Below are positions 47,715-58,225 of a stretch of 64,000 bases of DNA, piece by piece (position 1 is the stretch's first letter; each line of letters opens with the position of its first letter). Source of the stretch: Trema orientale (lineage: Eukaryota; Streptophyta; Magnoliopsida; Rosales; Cannabaceae); contig JXTC01000003.1 in assembly GCA_002914845.1 (NCBI GenBank), positions 2,890,752-2,954,751 of the forward strand, in the 5' to 3' direction. Under the pieces are notes generated by a model that did no database searches, was not told where the DNA came from, and saw only the letters and a list, made by a program, of their open reading frames with translations. Made by a program: the position numbers and the translations under genes.

Positions 47715-49728
47715 ATGGCGGTCTCGGTTGCTTCTCTCACATCTTCACTGTCGTCTCTCTCATTTTCCTCTCAGGTCTCTCTCAAACCGAACACTCTTTC
47801 GTTCCACCGATCGAAGCTTGTCTCAATCTCCCATGTGGCCAAGATTTCACCACTCGTTGTTTCCGCTTCGGTTGCTTCGACGGAGGGATTGGAGACCGCC
47901 GACCTGAAAAAGTACGTGAAATCGAGGCTCCCAGGTGGGTTCGCTGCGCAGACGATCTTCGGCACTGGTCGAAGAAAATCCGCCATTGCTCGAGTTGTTC
48001 TCCAAGAAGGCACTGGCAAAGTCATCATCAATTACCGCGATGCCAAGGTAATGGTCCATGACCTTTCGTTTCTCTCTCTCTCTCTCTATACCTATTGAGA
48101 CTTATTTGGTGGGTCTTAGACAGACTCATTTACCACTTTGTAGCTTCGTTCTGTGCTAGATTGGGTTGGGTTGGGTTGTGTGATTCAACGATTGCTATTT
48201 GATTGAACCAAAGTATTTGGGTTTGCTGATTTTGCTTCTTGTGATGGATTAAGAGTGAGGATTACTCCAAGGCCGTGTATACTAATCCTAATCCGTAATT
48301 GACCGTAATGGGAACAAGATTTTCTCATCGATTCATGTGTTAACTTCACATTTAGAAAATAAATTTTGGTGAATCCCTCCCATAATTTAATTGGGAATGG
48401 ACAATTCAAGTTTTGAATGCTTCTCGTTCACTTTCAAACCCTTTTTCTTTACATTTCTTTTCATTGCGGATTAGTAGACATGTCCCAAGTCTCCAAGATG
48501 GTGATTGTTTACTTTGGTTATAATTAATTGAATTTGATTCTAGATAGCGAAGAAGCAGCTAATTAATTGGTCATATTACATAGTGGACACACAGTTAGTA
48601 TTGAATATATTGAACCATATAAGGTGTGTACTACTAGAGTTCTTTTGAAGTTTTAGGGAGTGTTAATCACTAGATGAATGGAAGTGTAAGGAAGGCCTCA
48701 GAGTTCCCAATCATTGTATCACTTGTCAACTCTGCTCTGGCTACGAAGCTGTGACAAGAGCTTAGATATACCATTTGTTTCTTTGACTTCATTTAGCACT
48801 TAAATTTTGTTAATTAGTTCATGAAGCAAATATGCAATTACTTTTATGCGTGACAATCAAGTAGAGGACTTGGAATTGTTTCATAGAGTGGATGGCATTG
48901 TGTTAAAAAGTTCATTATCCTTCTGAAGGCTTCTATGTTCCCTTTTACGGAATTCAAGTGATGCAGTATCATCAACTTCTTGAATGTTAACTATTTGTGA
49001 GCACTCGTATGAAATCAGGTAACATGAAAATTTATACCTAACCTCAAGAAAATGCTAAAGCTACTGAATAGTTATTGTAGTCACAGCATTAGTGTGTGAG
49101 AGATAAATACTACATATATAACTGTGTATAACGGATAAACATGGATATTCATATGCATATGCACTTTTTAAATGACATCTTTTATGGGGAATGCTGGCGA
49201 CGGACACTAGCACAGCCCCTGCATCAGTCGCTGCATTCCCCGGCCAACACATGTGTCCACTTTCTTTTTACAAAAATTTAAGTTAATAACTAAATTACAC
49301 ATATTACAGAAATGCCATCTTAATTCCTATGAGTTCCTCTGTTTTTTCTTTTGAGATCAGTTCCTAATTCTATAAAAATGGAAATTGATTTTTTCACTTC
49401 AAGTTAATAACTAAACCATTAGAGAACAGCTGTGTTGTGTGTCTTGAAGTTTTTATATTTTTGTTCTTTTTTCCATCAAAGACTTTCAACTATTATTGTT
49501 GCTGAATTTTTTTTTCTCCACACTAAAGGGAAAAAAAGTAGTAATTAGAAAAAAAAAAAAAAAAAAAAAAAACGAAAGGAAAAAGAAAATGGGAAGTCAG
49601 GATTAAGCTTAAAAACAGTAGATGCTCTTGTATGCTAGAATCCACTTTCTGAAACTTTTTTTTTAAGGATTTGAATATAGTTTTGATGGAAATAATGAAA
49701 TTCGGTCAATTTTTAGTGACATTTTTTC

Positions 49729-49765
<37 letters not shown>

Positions 49766-50924
49766 AAAGAGATATTCGTTTAAAGTGGATTAGATGATGA
49801 AGATGGCATTTCTGTAATATGTGTAAAACTGTAAAAAGAAATTGGACACATGTTCGCAGGGAAAAGCAGCGACTGACCCAGAGGCTGTGCTAGCGTCTGT
49901 CGCTAGCATTCCCCATCTTTTATATGTTGTTAAGAAAATATGATTCTTGTTTACGTGAGGTCGATGCTATTGTTATTTTCTTTTTCTCTAGATATTCGTC
50001 TTGTTATTTTGCAATTGGTGACCAATAGTGCTTTGCGTATATTGTTTTCATATATGCTAGATGTGGTTTAACATTGGATTTGAAACTTATAGAATTATCC
50101 AAGATGACATGATGATATTCTCATGTTTTTCTTCTACTCCCAATTTTGGGAACCTGTGCATACATATGTGGTTTTTTTTTTTTTTTTTCCCACTTTGTAT
50201 CACTGGGAGCTGCATTCCGTATTAGTTGGCTCTTTTTATTTTCGATACTTGTTCTCCCACAGAAACCCTACGATCTTTAAGAGGCAGGATACTCTAGCAT
50301 ATTCCGTAGTTTCTACGAGGAATCGAACCCTAGACCTCATGGGAGCAAACTCAAACATATTGTTGGCACTGTGTTTGACTTCTTGTGGAATCAAAATTAA
50401 AACTAAACTGGTTAATGAAACATTTTAGCTTGGTGGGAAACTAGATATTGTTTGAGTTGATTTTGCTAAGCAGCAAACCAGCGGTTCTGAGAATACCATT
50501 GTTTTGTACTGTGATTTGCTAAACAATTAGGAAAATTGAGGAGCTGCTTGTTTCATATTCCCGTTTAAGAGCTTCTTCCATTAGATTTATAAACGATAAT
50601 GTATGTTTTGTGATTGGGGCTTTTAATTTCGTGCAGGAATACCTTCAAGGTAACCCATTGTGGCTACAATATGTGAAAGTTCCGTTGGTCACTTTGGGAT
50701 ATGAAAGCAGTTATGATGTTTTTGTCAAAGCTCACGGTGGTGGCCTCTCTGGTCAGGCTCAGGCAATCTCCTTAGGCGTTGCCCGTGCATTACTAAAGAT
50801 GAGTGAGGACCACAGGAGACCTCTAAGAAAGGAAGGGCTTTTGACAAGGGACTCGAGAGTTGTTGAGAGGAAGAAGGCTGGTCTCAAGAAAGCTCGTAAA
50901 GCTCCGCAATTCTCTAAACGTTAA
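47715..50924 (+). CDS. RPS9: Plastid 30S ribosomal protein S9 precursor
   Basis: bS9 lies at the head of the small ribosomal subunit, where its C-terminal tail reaches the decoding-site tRNA. Exon 1 is 47715-48047 and exon 2 is 50637-50924, with a 2.6-kb phase-0 intron, giving 206 residues, the usual size for the plant plastid precursor. Residues about 1-50 are Ser-rich and nearly free of acidic residues ([20 protein letters not shown]), a chloroplast transit peptide. Mature motifs are [32 protein letters not shown], the S9 signature [19 protein letters not shown] and the basic tail [12 protein letters not shown]. The start at 47715 matches family length. An upstream in-frame ATG at 47526 is also open (see findings). 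A MULE lies in the intron and another ends 310 bp upstream. No coding defect. Confidence 0.95.
49186..49914. mobile_element. 729-bp MULE inside the RPS9 intron
   Basis: A perfect 9-bp duplication ATCTTTTAT flanks it (49177-49185 and 49915-49923). Terminal inverted repeats of about 115 bp start GGGGAATGCTGGCGACGGAC at the left and GGGGAATGCTAGCGACAGAC inward from the right, and both run to CATATTACAGAAATGCCATC. No coding content, and a TA microsatellite lies inside. Confidence 0.92.
49732..49763. repeat. TA microsatellite
   Basis: About 16 TA units within the intronic MULE. Likely length-polymorphic. Confidence 0.9.
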
Positions 50925-51401
50925 GTTACGCTCCCTAGTCTCATGCTCCTCGCCTAGAAGGGAAGCTGAAGAAAATTGTTTTAAATTCTGTTGAATAGTA
51001 TTTTTTCTTCGTTCTCAAATTTTTTGTATATCCCCTTTCCGTTTTTGTTATTGTGTTTCTAGTTTTTATGTATTGTAGATTTTGTACTTGGATATTGCAG
51101 TTGGCATGATGATTCGTTTCTGCCAAAGAGTTCATATATTGATTTTTTGCTCTTTGTTACGTGTTTGTATGACATGTATGTTCAGGAATTACTTATGTTC
51201 AATACATAGGGATTTAGAAGTCACGTTACCAAATTAACATAGGAATAACTAACAGAGGAATAAAAGTGCGAGTCTATTGCTATATCCTATCTACTCTCCA
51301 CACCCCTATTTTTTGTAAACTTTTTTATTACAAAAATAACCCTAAATAAAATAACTTTTTAGTACTAAAACTATTAATAATTCTACCTACATGTTCTTTA
51401 A
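50925..51401. other. 3' flank of RPS9, no gene
   Basis: Probable 3'UTR to about 51150, then AT-rich DNA. Confidence 0.5.
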
Positions 51402-51757
51402 GGTTCCGTTTGGAATCTGGATTTTTTAAGGGAAAGAAAAAAAAATTTCAAAGGATTTTATTTTTTCTTGTTTGAATTCAAACAAAAAATGATAGAAATT
51501 TTTTCAAGAAAAAATAGAAGTTTGATTTGATATCATGTTTTAGTATATAGAATGTTGATACATTAATTAGTAAAGTTAGAAGTTTCAAAATAAAGTTCTA
51601 TAAAATTTTAGAAAAAATATTTCTCTCTTTCTTTTTTCTTAATCTTTTCCGTATAATTTTTTCTTCCCTCCAAAATCCAAGTTCCAAACGGAGCCTAGAT
51701 GTGTTAGGAAAAAAAATAAAAACTCTTCCCTCCAAAATTTAGGTTCCAAACAGAGCC
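51402..51757. mobile_element. Tourist-like MITE related to the 20204-24537 Harbinger element
   Basis: Starts GGTTCCGTTTGGAATCTGG and, read inward from the right end, GGCTCTGTTTGGAACCTAAA. A TAA flanks both sides (51399-51401 and 51758-51760). The first 55 bases follow the left end of the 4.3-kb element closely, so that family could mobilise it. The right terminus is present twice (about 51662-51696 and 51722-51757). Confidence 0.75.
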
Positions 51758-52286
51758 TAAATCTTGATGGTGATTACTTCGAAAACAAACTGGAGAACAG
51801 AATTCAGTATTATTTTTCCATTGCACCATATTCATCATGTCTATTTTGATTAATGTGCTTCACTTCAACTGTGCTATTTTATTATACGTCCAAAAAAAAA
51901 AAAAATACTCTATATTACAATTCATTAAAATTGAGAGTAATTTCTTTTTGGTTCTTTGAGAACTTATTCGAAGTTATTAGATTTCTCTATGGCGTTCATC
52001 CCTTGACTTATCAATCGAGTTTTCCATCCTTGATTGTGGCCTCTTCCCTTATACCAAGGTTCACATCTCTTTATAGGTGTTGGGTCGAGGTTTCGCATCC
52101 GAATCTGATTGTAGAATGGTCCTAGGCATCATCCTTGTTTCGGGTTTCATCACAAGTTGGCGAGGTTCGTATCATTTGGGATCAAGAGCCGGATTCTAGT
52201 CTCAGGTTTATTCTATCCTTTATTTTTTTTTTCTTCTTAGTCATACCAGCCCTTAGTTCTTTCATTTAAATCGTCCAAAAAAAAAG

Positions 52287-52600
52287 AAGGATAGAATAAA
52301 ATTGAGACTAGAATCTGGCTCTGATACCAAATGATACGAACCTCGCCAACTTGTGATGAAACCCGAAACAAAGATGATGCATAGGACCGTTCTACAATCA
52401 GATTGGGATGGGAAACCTCGACCCAACATCTATGAAGAGATGTGAACCTTGGTATAAGGGAAGACGCCATAATCAAAGATGGAAAACTCAATTGATAAGT
52501 CAAGGGATAAACGCCACAGAGAAATCTGATAAGTTCGAATAAGTTCTCAAAGAACCAAAAAGAAATTGCTCTCAATTTTAATGAATTGTAATATGATTTT
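52287..52600 (-). repeat. Arm of a long inverted repeat (partner 51905-52224)
   Basis: Reverse complement of 51905-52224 with scattered mismatches (for example ACCAAGGTTCACATCTCT against AGAGATGTGAACCTTGGT). The spacer is 52225-52286. It can fold into a hairpin of about 300 bp if transcribed. Confidence 0.85.
52318..52329 (-). other. LTR-retrotransposon primer-binding site
   Basis: TGGTATCAGAGC on the minus strand, exactly complementary to initiator tRNA-Met. The partner arm has a mutated copy (TGGGATCAAGAGCC). Confidence 0.75.
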
Positions 52601-52926
52601 ATTGAATGAAAAGTGTACAATATATAGGCCAAGGGCCACGAAAATTTCAGTCATAAAATACCCAAAAAAGTCTAAGGCAACTTACCCAAAATCAGAAAAG
52701 GAAAGTAGGAAGATAACCCTAAAAACTAAGCTGAATTCGTCCTTAATTACATGGTAGGTAAATCTGATTTTAATCCCTTAATTTTCAGCCTATTACACGC
52801 CACTTAATAAAAGGAAATAAGCAAATAAATCGTTTTGGGAAACTTCCTAAAATAACCAAAATAGGAAAGTAAGCTATGATTTGGCGTCTAAGCTTTTAGA
52901 AATCAGATTTCTCCTTCTACATGCGC

Positions 52927-53142
52927 CTATAGACTTTCCTGAACTTGAATCAAGCTTGTAATGGGCTTAGAAATTCGTTCATCTCCTTCAATGGGCCTCC
53001 ACGTGCATGCCTGAGCCCAAATGTCTTGAATCAGCCCACTTAATGTATTTTTGAATCTCTTGGCACGTGTTCTTGTAACCGGACCAATGGGAACTTGAAT
53101 AGGATCTGCATTCCACGCTCTTGTGCTTGCCATGTTCTCATC
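52927..53142 (-). pseudogene. C-terminal end of a Ty3/gypsy polyprotein
   Basis: Minus-strand reading PIQVPIGPVTRTRAKRFKNT, then LSGLIQDIWAQ and a stop at 52927. The GPVTRxRAKRFK..LxxLIQ motif is typical of the tail of plant gypsy polyproteins, from knowledge of the family. The upstream frame passes into the ARIADNE pseudogene sequence, so it is truncated there. Confidence 0.6.
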
Positions 53143-53558
53143 ACTTTTGTCCCAGTACAGTTGCCATCTATGATTATATGCATATTTTGCATTGAAGAAG
53201 TTCCTGCAGTTGACGTGACAACTATGGACTGTGGTTACTACTTTTGCAACTCTTGCGAGTACCACTCCTTTTCCCTTTCACAAATGTCCATATTTTTTCT
53301 TTAGTCTTTTTGTATCTTTTACAACAATTACTTAAAACATATGTTAAACTTATTTTCTCGCATCTGCGAATGATTATATCATGGTTTAAGTTCATTTGAT
53401 GCAATTTTCTGCATTATTCTTGTATCGTTCTGCTTAGGTTGGACAGAACACTTTATTATCAAGATCAGTGAGGGCCAGAGCAGGCGAATTAGATGTATGG
53501 AACACCAGTGTCACGCTATTTGCAAAAAATCAAAATTCTTGTCAGTGTAAGGGATTGT

Positions 53559-54169
53559 TGTTGTATTTTATTAATTCCAAAATGCTACAAGCTTCTAGAA
53601 AGGGAATATACTTTTATTCCATCTTATTTTACAAGGCTCTTAGCCTTAGTTGACAAGGTCTTATCTTACAAGGCATTTATGCGTTGGCTGCCACGTTTTT
53701 TGCTCCTCTTAATACTATATATATAGTATATGGGTGGAGTACAAAATTGAGAGAGAGGCAGAGAAAGATAGCTGATAGAGAATGAAAGAGAGAGCTGATT
53801 GCTCTTTTGGCTTTGGTTGCATAAGAAGAAAAATGAGCAAAATAAAAGAGAGGTTCCCTCGTCTGCATAGATCTATATATTGCTAGAGATATTTTTGTGG
53901 TATCATTGCCTATTCTTCGTCTTTGGGAATGCGTCCTCAGTCAAAGATTGGTCATTGTATCTTGGAGGGAAGACCGCCGTGAAGCCTATTTCGCACCCTG
54001 ATATTGTCTGAGATGGGCGGAATCTTTCCTTACGGACAGTGTTCATTATGCCTCGACCACCATTAATATTTGTTTGTTATTTGTGCAGTGTCTTTTTGTT
54101 CGTAATAGCTTTTGCATGCTTGTTCACAAGACCAGTTGCAACTTCCATATTTCTCAAGTATCTCCAACA
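53559..54169 (+). repeat. 5' LTR of copia element C
   Basis: Direct repeat of 57613-58225. Contains an ACTATATATATAGTATATGG motif near 53709-53730, a possible TATA region. Confidence 0.88.
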
Positions 54170-54177
54170 ATCGTAAG

Positions 54178-54447
54178 GAAAGATTTATATATGGATGTTG
54201 CTACTCATACACTATCATTGTGGGGGGTTAACTAATAATAATTACAGTTTGCAAAAGCGTGAGCAAGGTATGTCTAAATACTTATTATTTAAGAATATCT
54301 TTCCTAAATACACTATAAAGAAAGATTTATATATGGATGTTGCTACTCATATACTATCATTGTGGGGGGTTAACTAATAATAATTATGATTTGCAAAAGC
54401 GTGAGCAAGGTATGCCTAAATACTTATTATTTGAGAATATTTTTCTT
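54178..54447. repeat. 142-bp tandem duplication after the 5' LTR
   Basis: Two copies starting GAAAGATTTATATATGGATG (54178 and 54320), both containing CATTGTGGGGGGTTAACTA and GCAAAAGCGTGAGCAAGGTA. Position suggests the element's untranslated leader. Confidence 0.85.
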
Positions 54448-55899
54448 GATAGAGTGATTATGAAATTTGTGATTTTTCATATCATGAAATTTATTTATAT
54501 TATTAATATATAAATAATCTTACGAAAAATTTGTGAAACATCACATTTATGTGTATTTACTTTGCAATACTTTTATATGTGAGATTGCAAAAAATTGTGA
54601 TTCGTTGTTTATTTGAGAAGCAATTAAATTTATGATCATTTCATGACACCAAATTAGTTTGTGAGAAATGGTCTATCAGCTTAAAGGAAAAGAACAGATT
54701 TGACGGAGTCACAATTGAAAATGCCATAGAAATATTTTTAAGGCTTTTTGAGTAATAATAGTGAGACTCGAAATAATTTTGAGATAAATTTCTTTATTCC
54801 CAATAATTTACTTGGAAGAACAATATTTTTTTTAAGAATATATTGAGCTGCTTTGCATTAGAAAATCATGTTTGATTTTTTATTTAGATGAGATATAATT
54901 AGAGAGATGAGAATCCTCCTAAAACTAATTTAGTTGAAAGGGATGGTTTTTATTTTGGGTTATAGTCTCCCATGAGAGCATGGGTATGAGGAACAATAAA
55001 TTTTGGTAGACTATAGGGCTACCAAGTTGGGGGTGAGAGTAGACTTCTTCTCAGAATAAATTCTGGAAAATTTCTCTCACTAAATAATTTATTTTATTGT
55101 TCCAAGTATCTCTTATAACATTATATCTCTCTATATATGTGAAGCAAATTAGGATTGGGAGTGTCCTTTCATGAAGATAAAATTATCCGTTTTAAGGATA
55201 ATGTGATTATTGGGAAAGTATATTGCTCTTATGATCTGTTTTTTGGATGTTATGACTTTTGTTGAGATTAAATCAACAAAGAAGATATGTAAATCTATTG
55301 AGAGAGAATTGAATTACTCCGTTCAATTCTTAAAGGCTTAGGTGATCTAATTAGCTAGAGACCATGATTATGGGAAAATATATCATTTTACCTTTAGTGA
55401 CGGTTAATTGTGAGCTTTGGGGTTGTATTAAACTTGTGGGGGAAGCTATTCTTTTAGCTTATCATATTCAAAATTATATACCCTATAAGAAAATGGTAAG
55501 ACCATATGAATTGTGGAAGGATTATATACATATTGCATAATACTTTAAGGTATGGGGGAATCTTAAACCTAATGAGAAGGTATTTGGATCAAGAACATTT
55601 AATTGTGCGATTATTGGGTAGATGTTTAAAATAAGTGCAGATTTTAAGTTCTATATTTTGAGTAGTTATTGTACGTTTGATAATAATACTATCATTAAGT
55701 TCAAGAACATAGAACTTTTTGAGAATGTTTTCTTTATAAAAGAGACTATTAGCTTTGGTAATGACTTTTGTCTTTCTTCTTGAAAATGACCCATAGATTT
55801 ATGTGGAAGTTATGACTTCGATAATACTCCTTTAATAGAGAAAGGCAGTCACTAGTGAGATATGGTATATCATGACTAATTATACTTGGATATTGGTTG

Positions 55900-57039
55900 A
55901 CTTGCTTCTAGGTGTCGAATCCATTAGATTCAATAATTAAAATTGATGGCTCTGTCAGTAAATTTGAAGTGAGATTAGTAGCTAGGGGCTAGAATAAGAA
56001 GAAAGACATTAATTTTGATAATTTTGCTCATGTTCTAGAATTTCCTCAGTTAGAGTTGGATTGCTTTAGCATCTACTCTTGATCTTTGTGTCCACCAATT
56101 GGACGTGAATATAGTGTTTCTTAAAGAAGCAATAGAGGAGGAAATTTGTAAGAAGCAACCAGAGTGTTGTGTTACTGAGGATAATGAGCATAATGGAGCA
56201 AGCTAGTAAAGTCATTGTATTGCTTGAAATAAGCTTTGATGTTATGGCATGGAAAATTTAAAGTGTTAGTTTAAATGATTATCTGATTAATGAGGCAGAT
56301 AACTGTGTTCATTTCAAGTCCTTTTATACTAACACTTATTGTGGTTATATGCCTATATGTGATTGCCTAAATCATTGGTTGCCCATTGTATTTGATGTAT
56401 TGTTGTCTGACAGTATATAAGCAACTAATAGATTGAGTAAATATACTCAGTGTCCTAGTGAGGACTATTGGATTGCTTTAGAGAAACTTGCAAATTTTTT
56501 AGGGGCACTATTGATTATGGATTCAAAATTCGGTAAGTCTCTATCTATTGTATAAGGGTACACTGATGTAAACTGGATATGTGATCCAGATAAGATAAAG
56601 TCGACTTACAGTTATATGTTTACCCTTGGTAGAGATGCAGTGTCTTGGAAATAATCCAAGAAAATATTGTATAACTCGGTCTACCATGGAGTCCGAGTTG
56701 ATTGCCCTAGAGAAGGCATGTTCTGAGGCCGAATGGTTAAGAAACCTTCTGGCAGATCTTCCTATTAGTACAGATGTACCCCCTTGTATATTTATACATT
56801 GTGATTGTCAGGCTGCGATTGCTAAATCGAAGAGCAAAATTCATTATGGGAAGAGCAGACATATACATTTGAGGCACAGTATAATCAAGCAGCTGCTGGA
56901 ATCTGGAGTGGTGACTCTAGATTATGTGAAGTCAGAGTTGAATTTGGCCGATCCTCTGACAAAGCCGCTAAATAGGGGGTTAGTGGTGAGCATGTCGAGG
57001 GGAATAGGACTAATGCCTAGAAACAAAAGGCAAGAGTGA
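55900..57039 (+). pseudogene. Pol remnant of copia element C (RT and RNase H)
   Basis: Reverse transcriptase traces (KFEVRLVARG, HQLDVNIVFLKEAIEEEI) near 55950-56170 are full of stops. RNase H at about 56626-57039 is open: STMESELIALEKACSEAEWL, KIHYGKSRHIHLRHSIIKQL and LADPLTKPLNRG, with a TAA early on and an end at TGA. This fits the Ty1/copia C-terminus. Gag, protease and integrase are not clearly readable upstream. Confidence 0.75.
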
Positions 57040-57612
57040 TGGTAACCTCACCTATGTGATTGGAGATCCCATGAAGTAGGTTCGTAGATGTAAAAACAAG
57101 TTACTTATTGCCTTGTAGCATTATTGACTACACTTTTGTGTTTACTATTGAGAAGTCCCTTCCTATGGCGAGATAATGTTTTTCTGCAGTGATCAAGGTT
57201 GAGCTAATTCGCTCTTAATGAAATCCATAGCCTTATTATTGAGGTGGTGTGTAGATACTGCAGTACACACTTGATGGATTGTTCACCTATATGAGTGTAA
57301 AACTAGGGCCAGTTCTATGAGAGTTTAGGCAGACTCTCTAGAGCATTCATGAATTCCAAGAAGGCGCTGGGCTCTTAATGCGCCAACTCGCAGACAATGA
57401 TGAGTTTAAAGTTCTGTGTGGATGCTATTCCTCTGTTCTACACCAAAGGTATTTTGGTTCATAGAAACTTTTGTTTCACCAAGTACCTGTGGCTCACGAT
57501 TAGTTATCCTATGGCTGGTTCATAGCTTTAAAAGCACCAGTACTTATGCATTAAACTTTTGTGTTATCTCTAGTATTATACAGGCAATCGTATTTTGGAA
57601 TTTGTGGGGAAT

Positions 57613-58225
57613 TGTTGTATTTTATTAATTCCAAAATACTACAAGCTTCTAGAAAGGGAATATACTTTTATTCCATCTTATTTTACAAGGCTCTTAGCCT
57701 TAGTTGACAAGGTCTTATCTTATAAGGCATTTATGCGTTGGCTGCCATGTTTTTTGCTCCTCTTAATACTATATATATAGTATATGGGTGGAGTACAAAA
57801 TTGAGAGAGAGGCAAAGAGAGATAGAGCTGATAGAGAATGAAAGAGAGAGCTGATTGCTCTTTTGGCTTTGGTTGCATAAGAAGAAAAATGAGAAAAATA
57901 AAAGAGAGGTTCCCTCGTCTGCATAGATCTATATATTACTAGAGATATTTTTGTGGTATCGTTGTCTATTCTTCGTCTTTAGGAGTGCGCCCTCAGTCAA
58001 AGATTGGTCGTTGTATCTTGGAGGGAAGACCGCTATGAAGCCTGTTTCGCACTCTGACATTGTCTGAGAGGGGCGGAATCTTTCCTTACGGACAGTGTTC
58101 ATCATGCCTCAACCACCATTAATTTTTGTTTGTTATTTGTGCAGTTTCTTTTTGTTCGTAATAGCTTTTGCATGCTTGTTCACAAGACCAATTGCAACTT
58201 TCATATTTCTCAAGTATCTTCAACA
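57613..58225 (+). repeat. 3' LTR of copia element C
   Basis: Direct repeat of 53559-54169, ending CTTCAACA before ATCGT. Confidence 0.88.

Larger units (their letters stand above)
51905..53142 (-). mobile_element. Rearranged Ty3/gypsy fragment with a long inverted repeat
   Basis: Read on the minus strand: a gypsy polyprotein C-terminus (53142-52927), an LTR-like segment from about 52921 to 52332 (TGTAGAAGGAG..GTATCA), then a primer-binding site and leader (52331-52287). A second copy of the LTR end plus leader lies in opposite orientation at 51905-52224. The two arms of about 315-320 bp face each other across about 60 bp. An LTR with internal sequence on both sides is not the layout of a single intact insertion. 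Confidence 0.7.
53559..58225 (+). mobile_element. Ty1/copia LTR retrotransposon (element C) inside the ARIADNE pseudogene
   Basis: LTRs of about 611 and 613 bp (53559-54169 and 57613-58225) start TGTTGTATTTTATTA and end CAACA. The target duplication is ATTGT at 53554-53558 and ATCGT at 58226-58230, one base apart. The purine tract TGTGGGGAAT precedes the 3' LTR. The LTRs are very similar to each other, yet the interior is heavily decayed and no normal primer-binding site follows the 5' LTR. Same LTR family as the solo LTR at 36212-36866. Confidence 0.9.
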
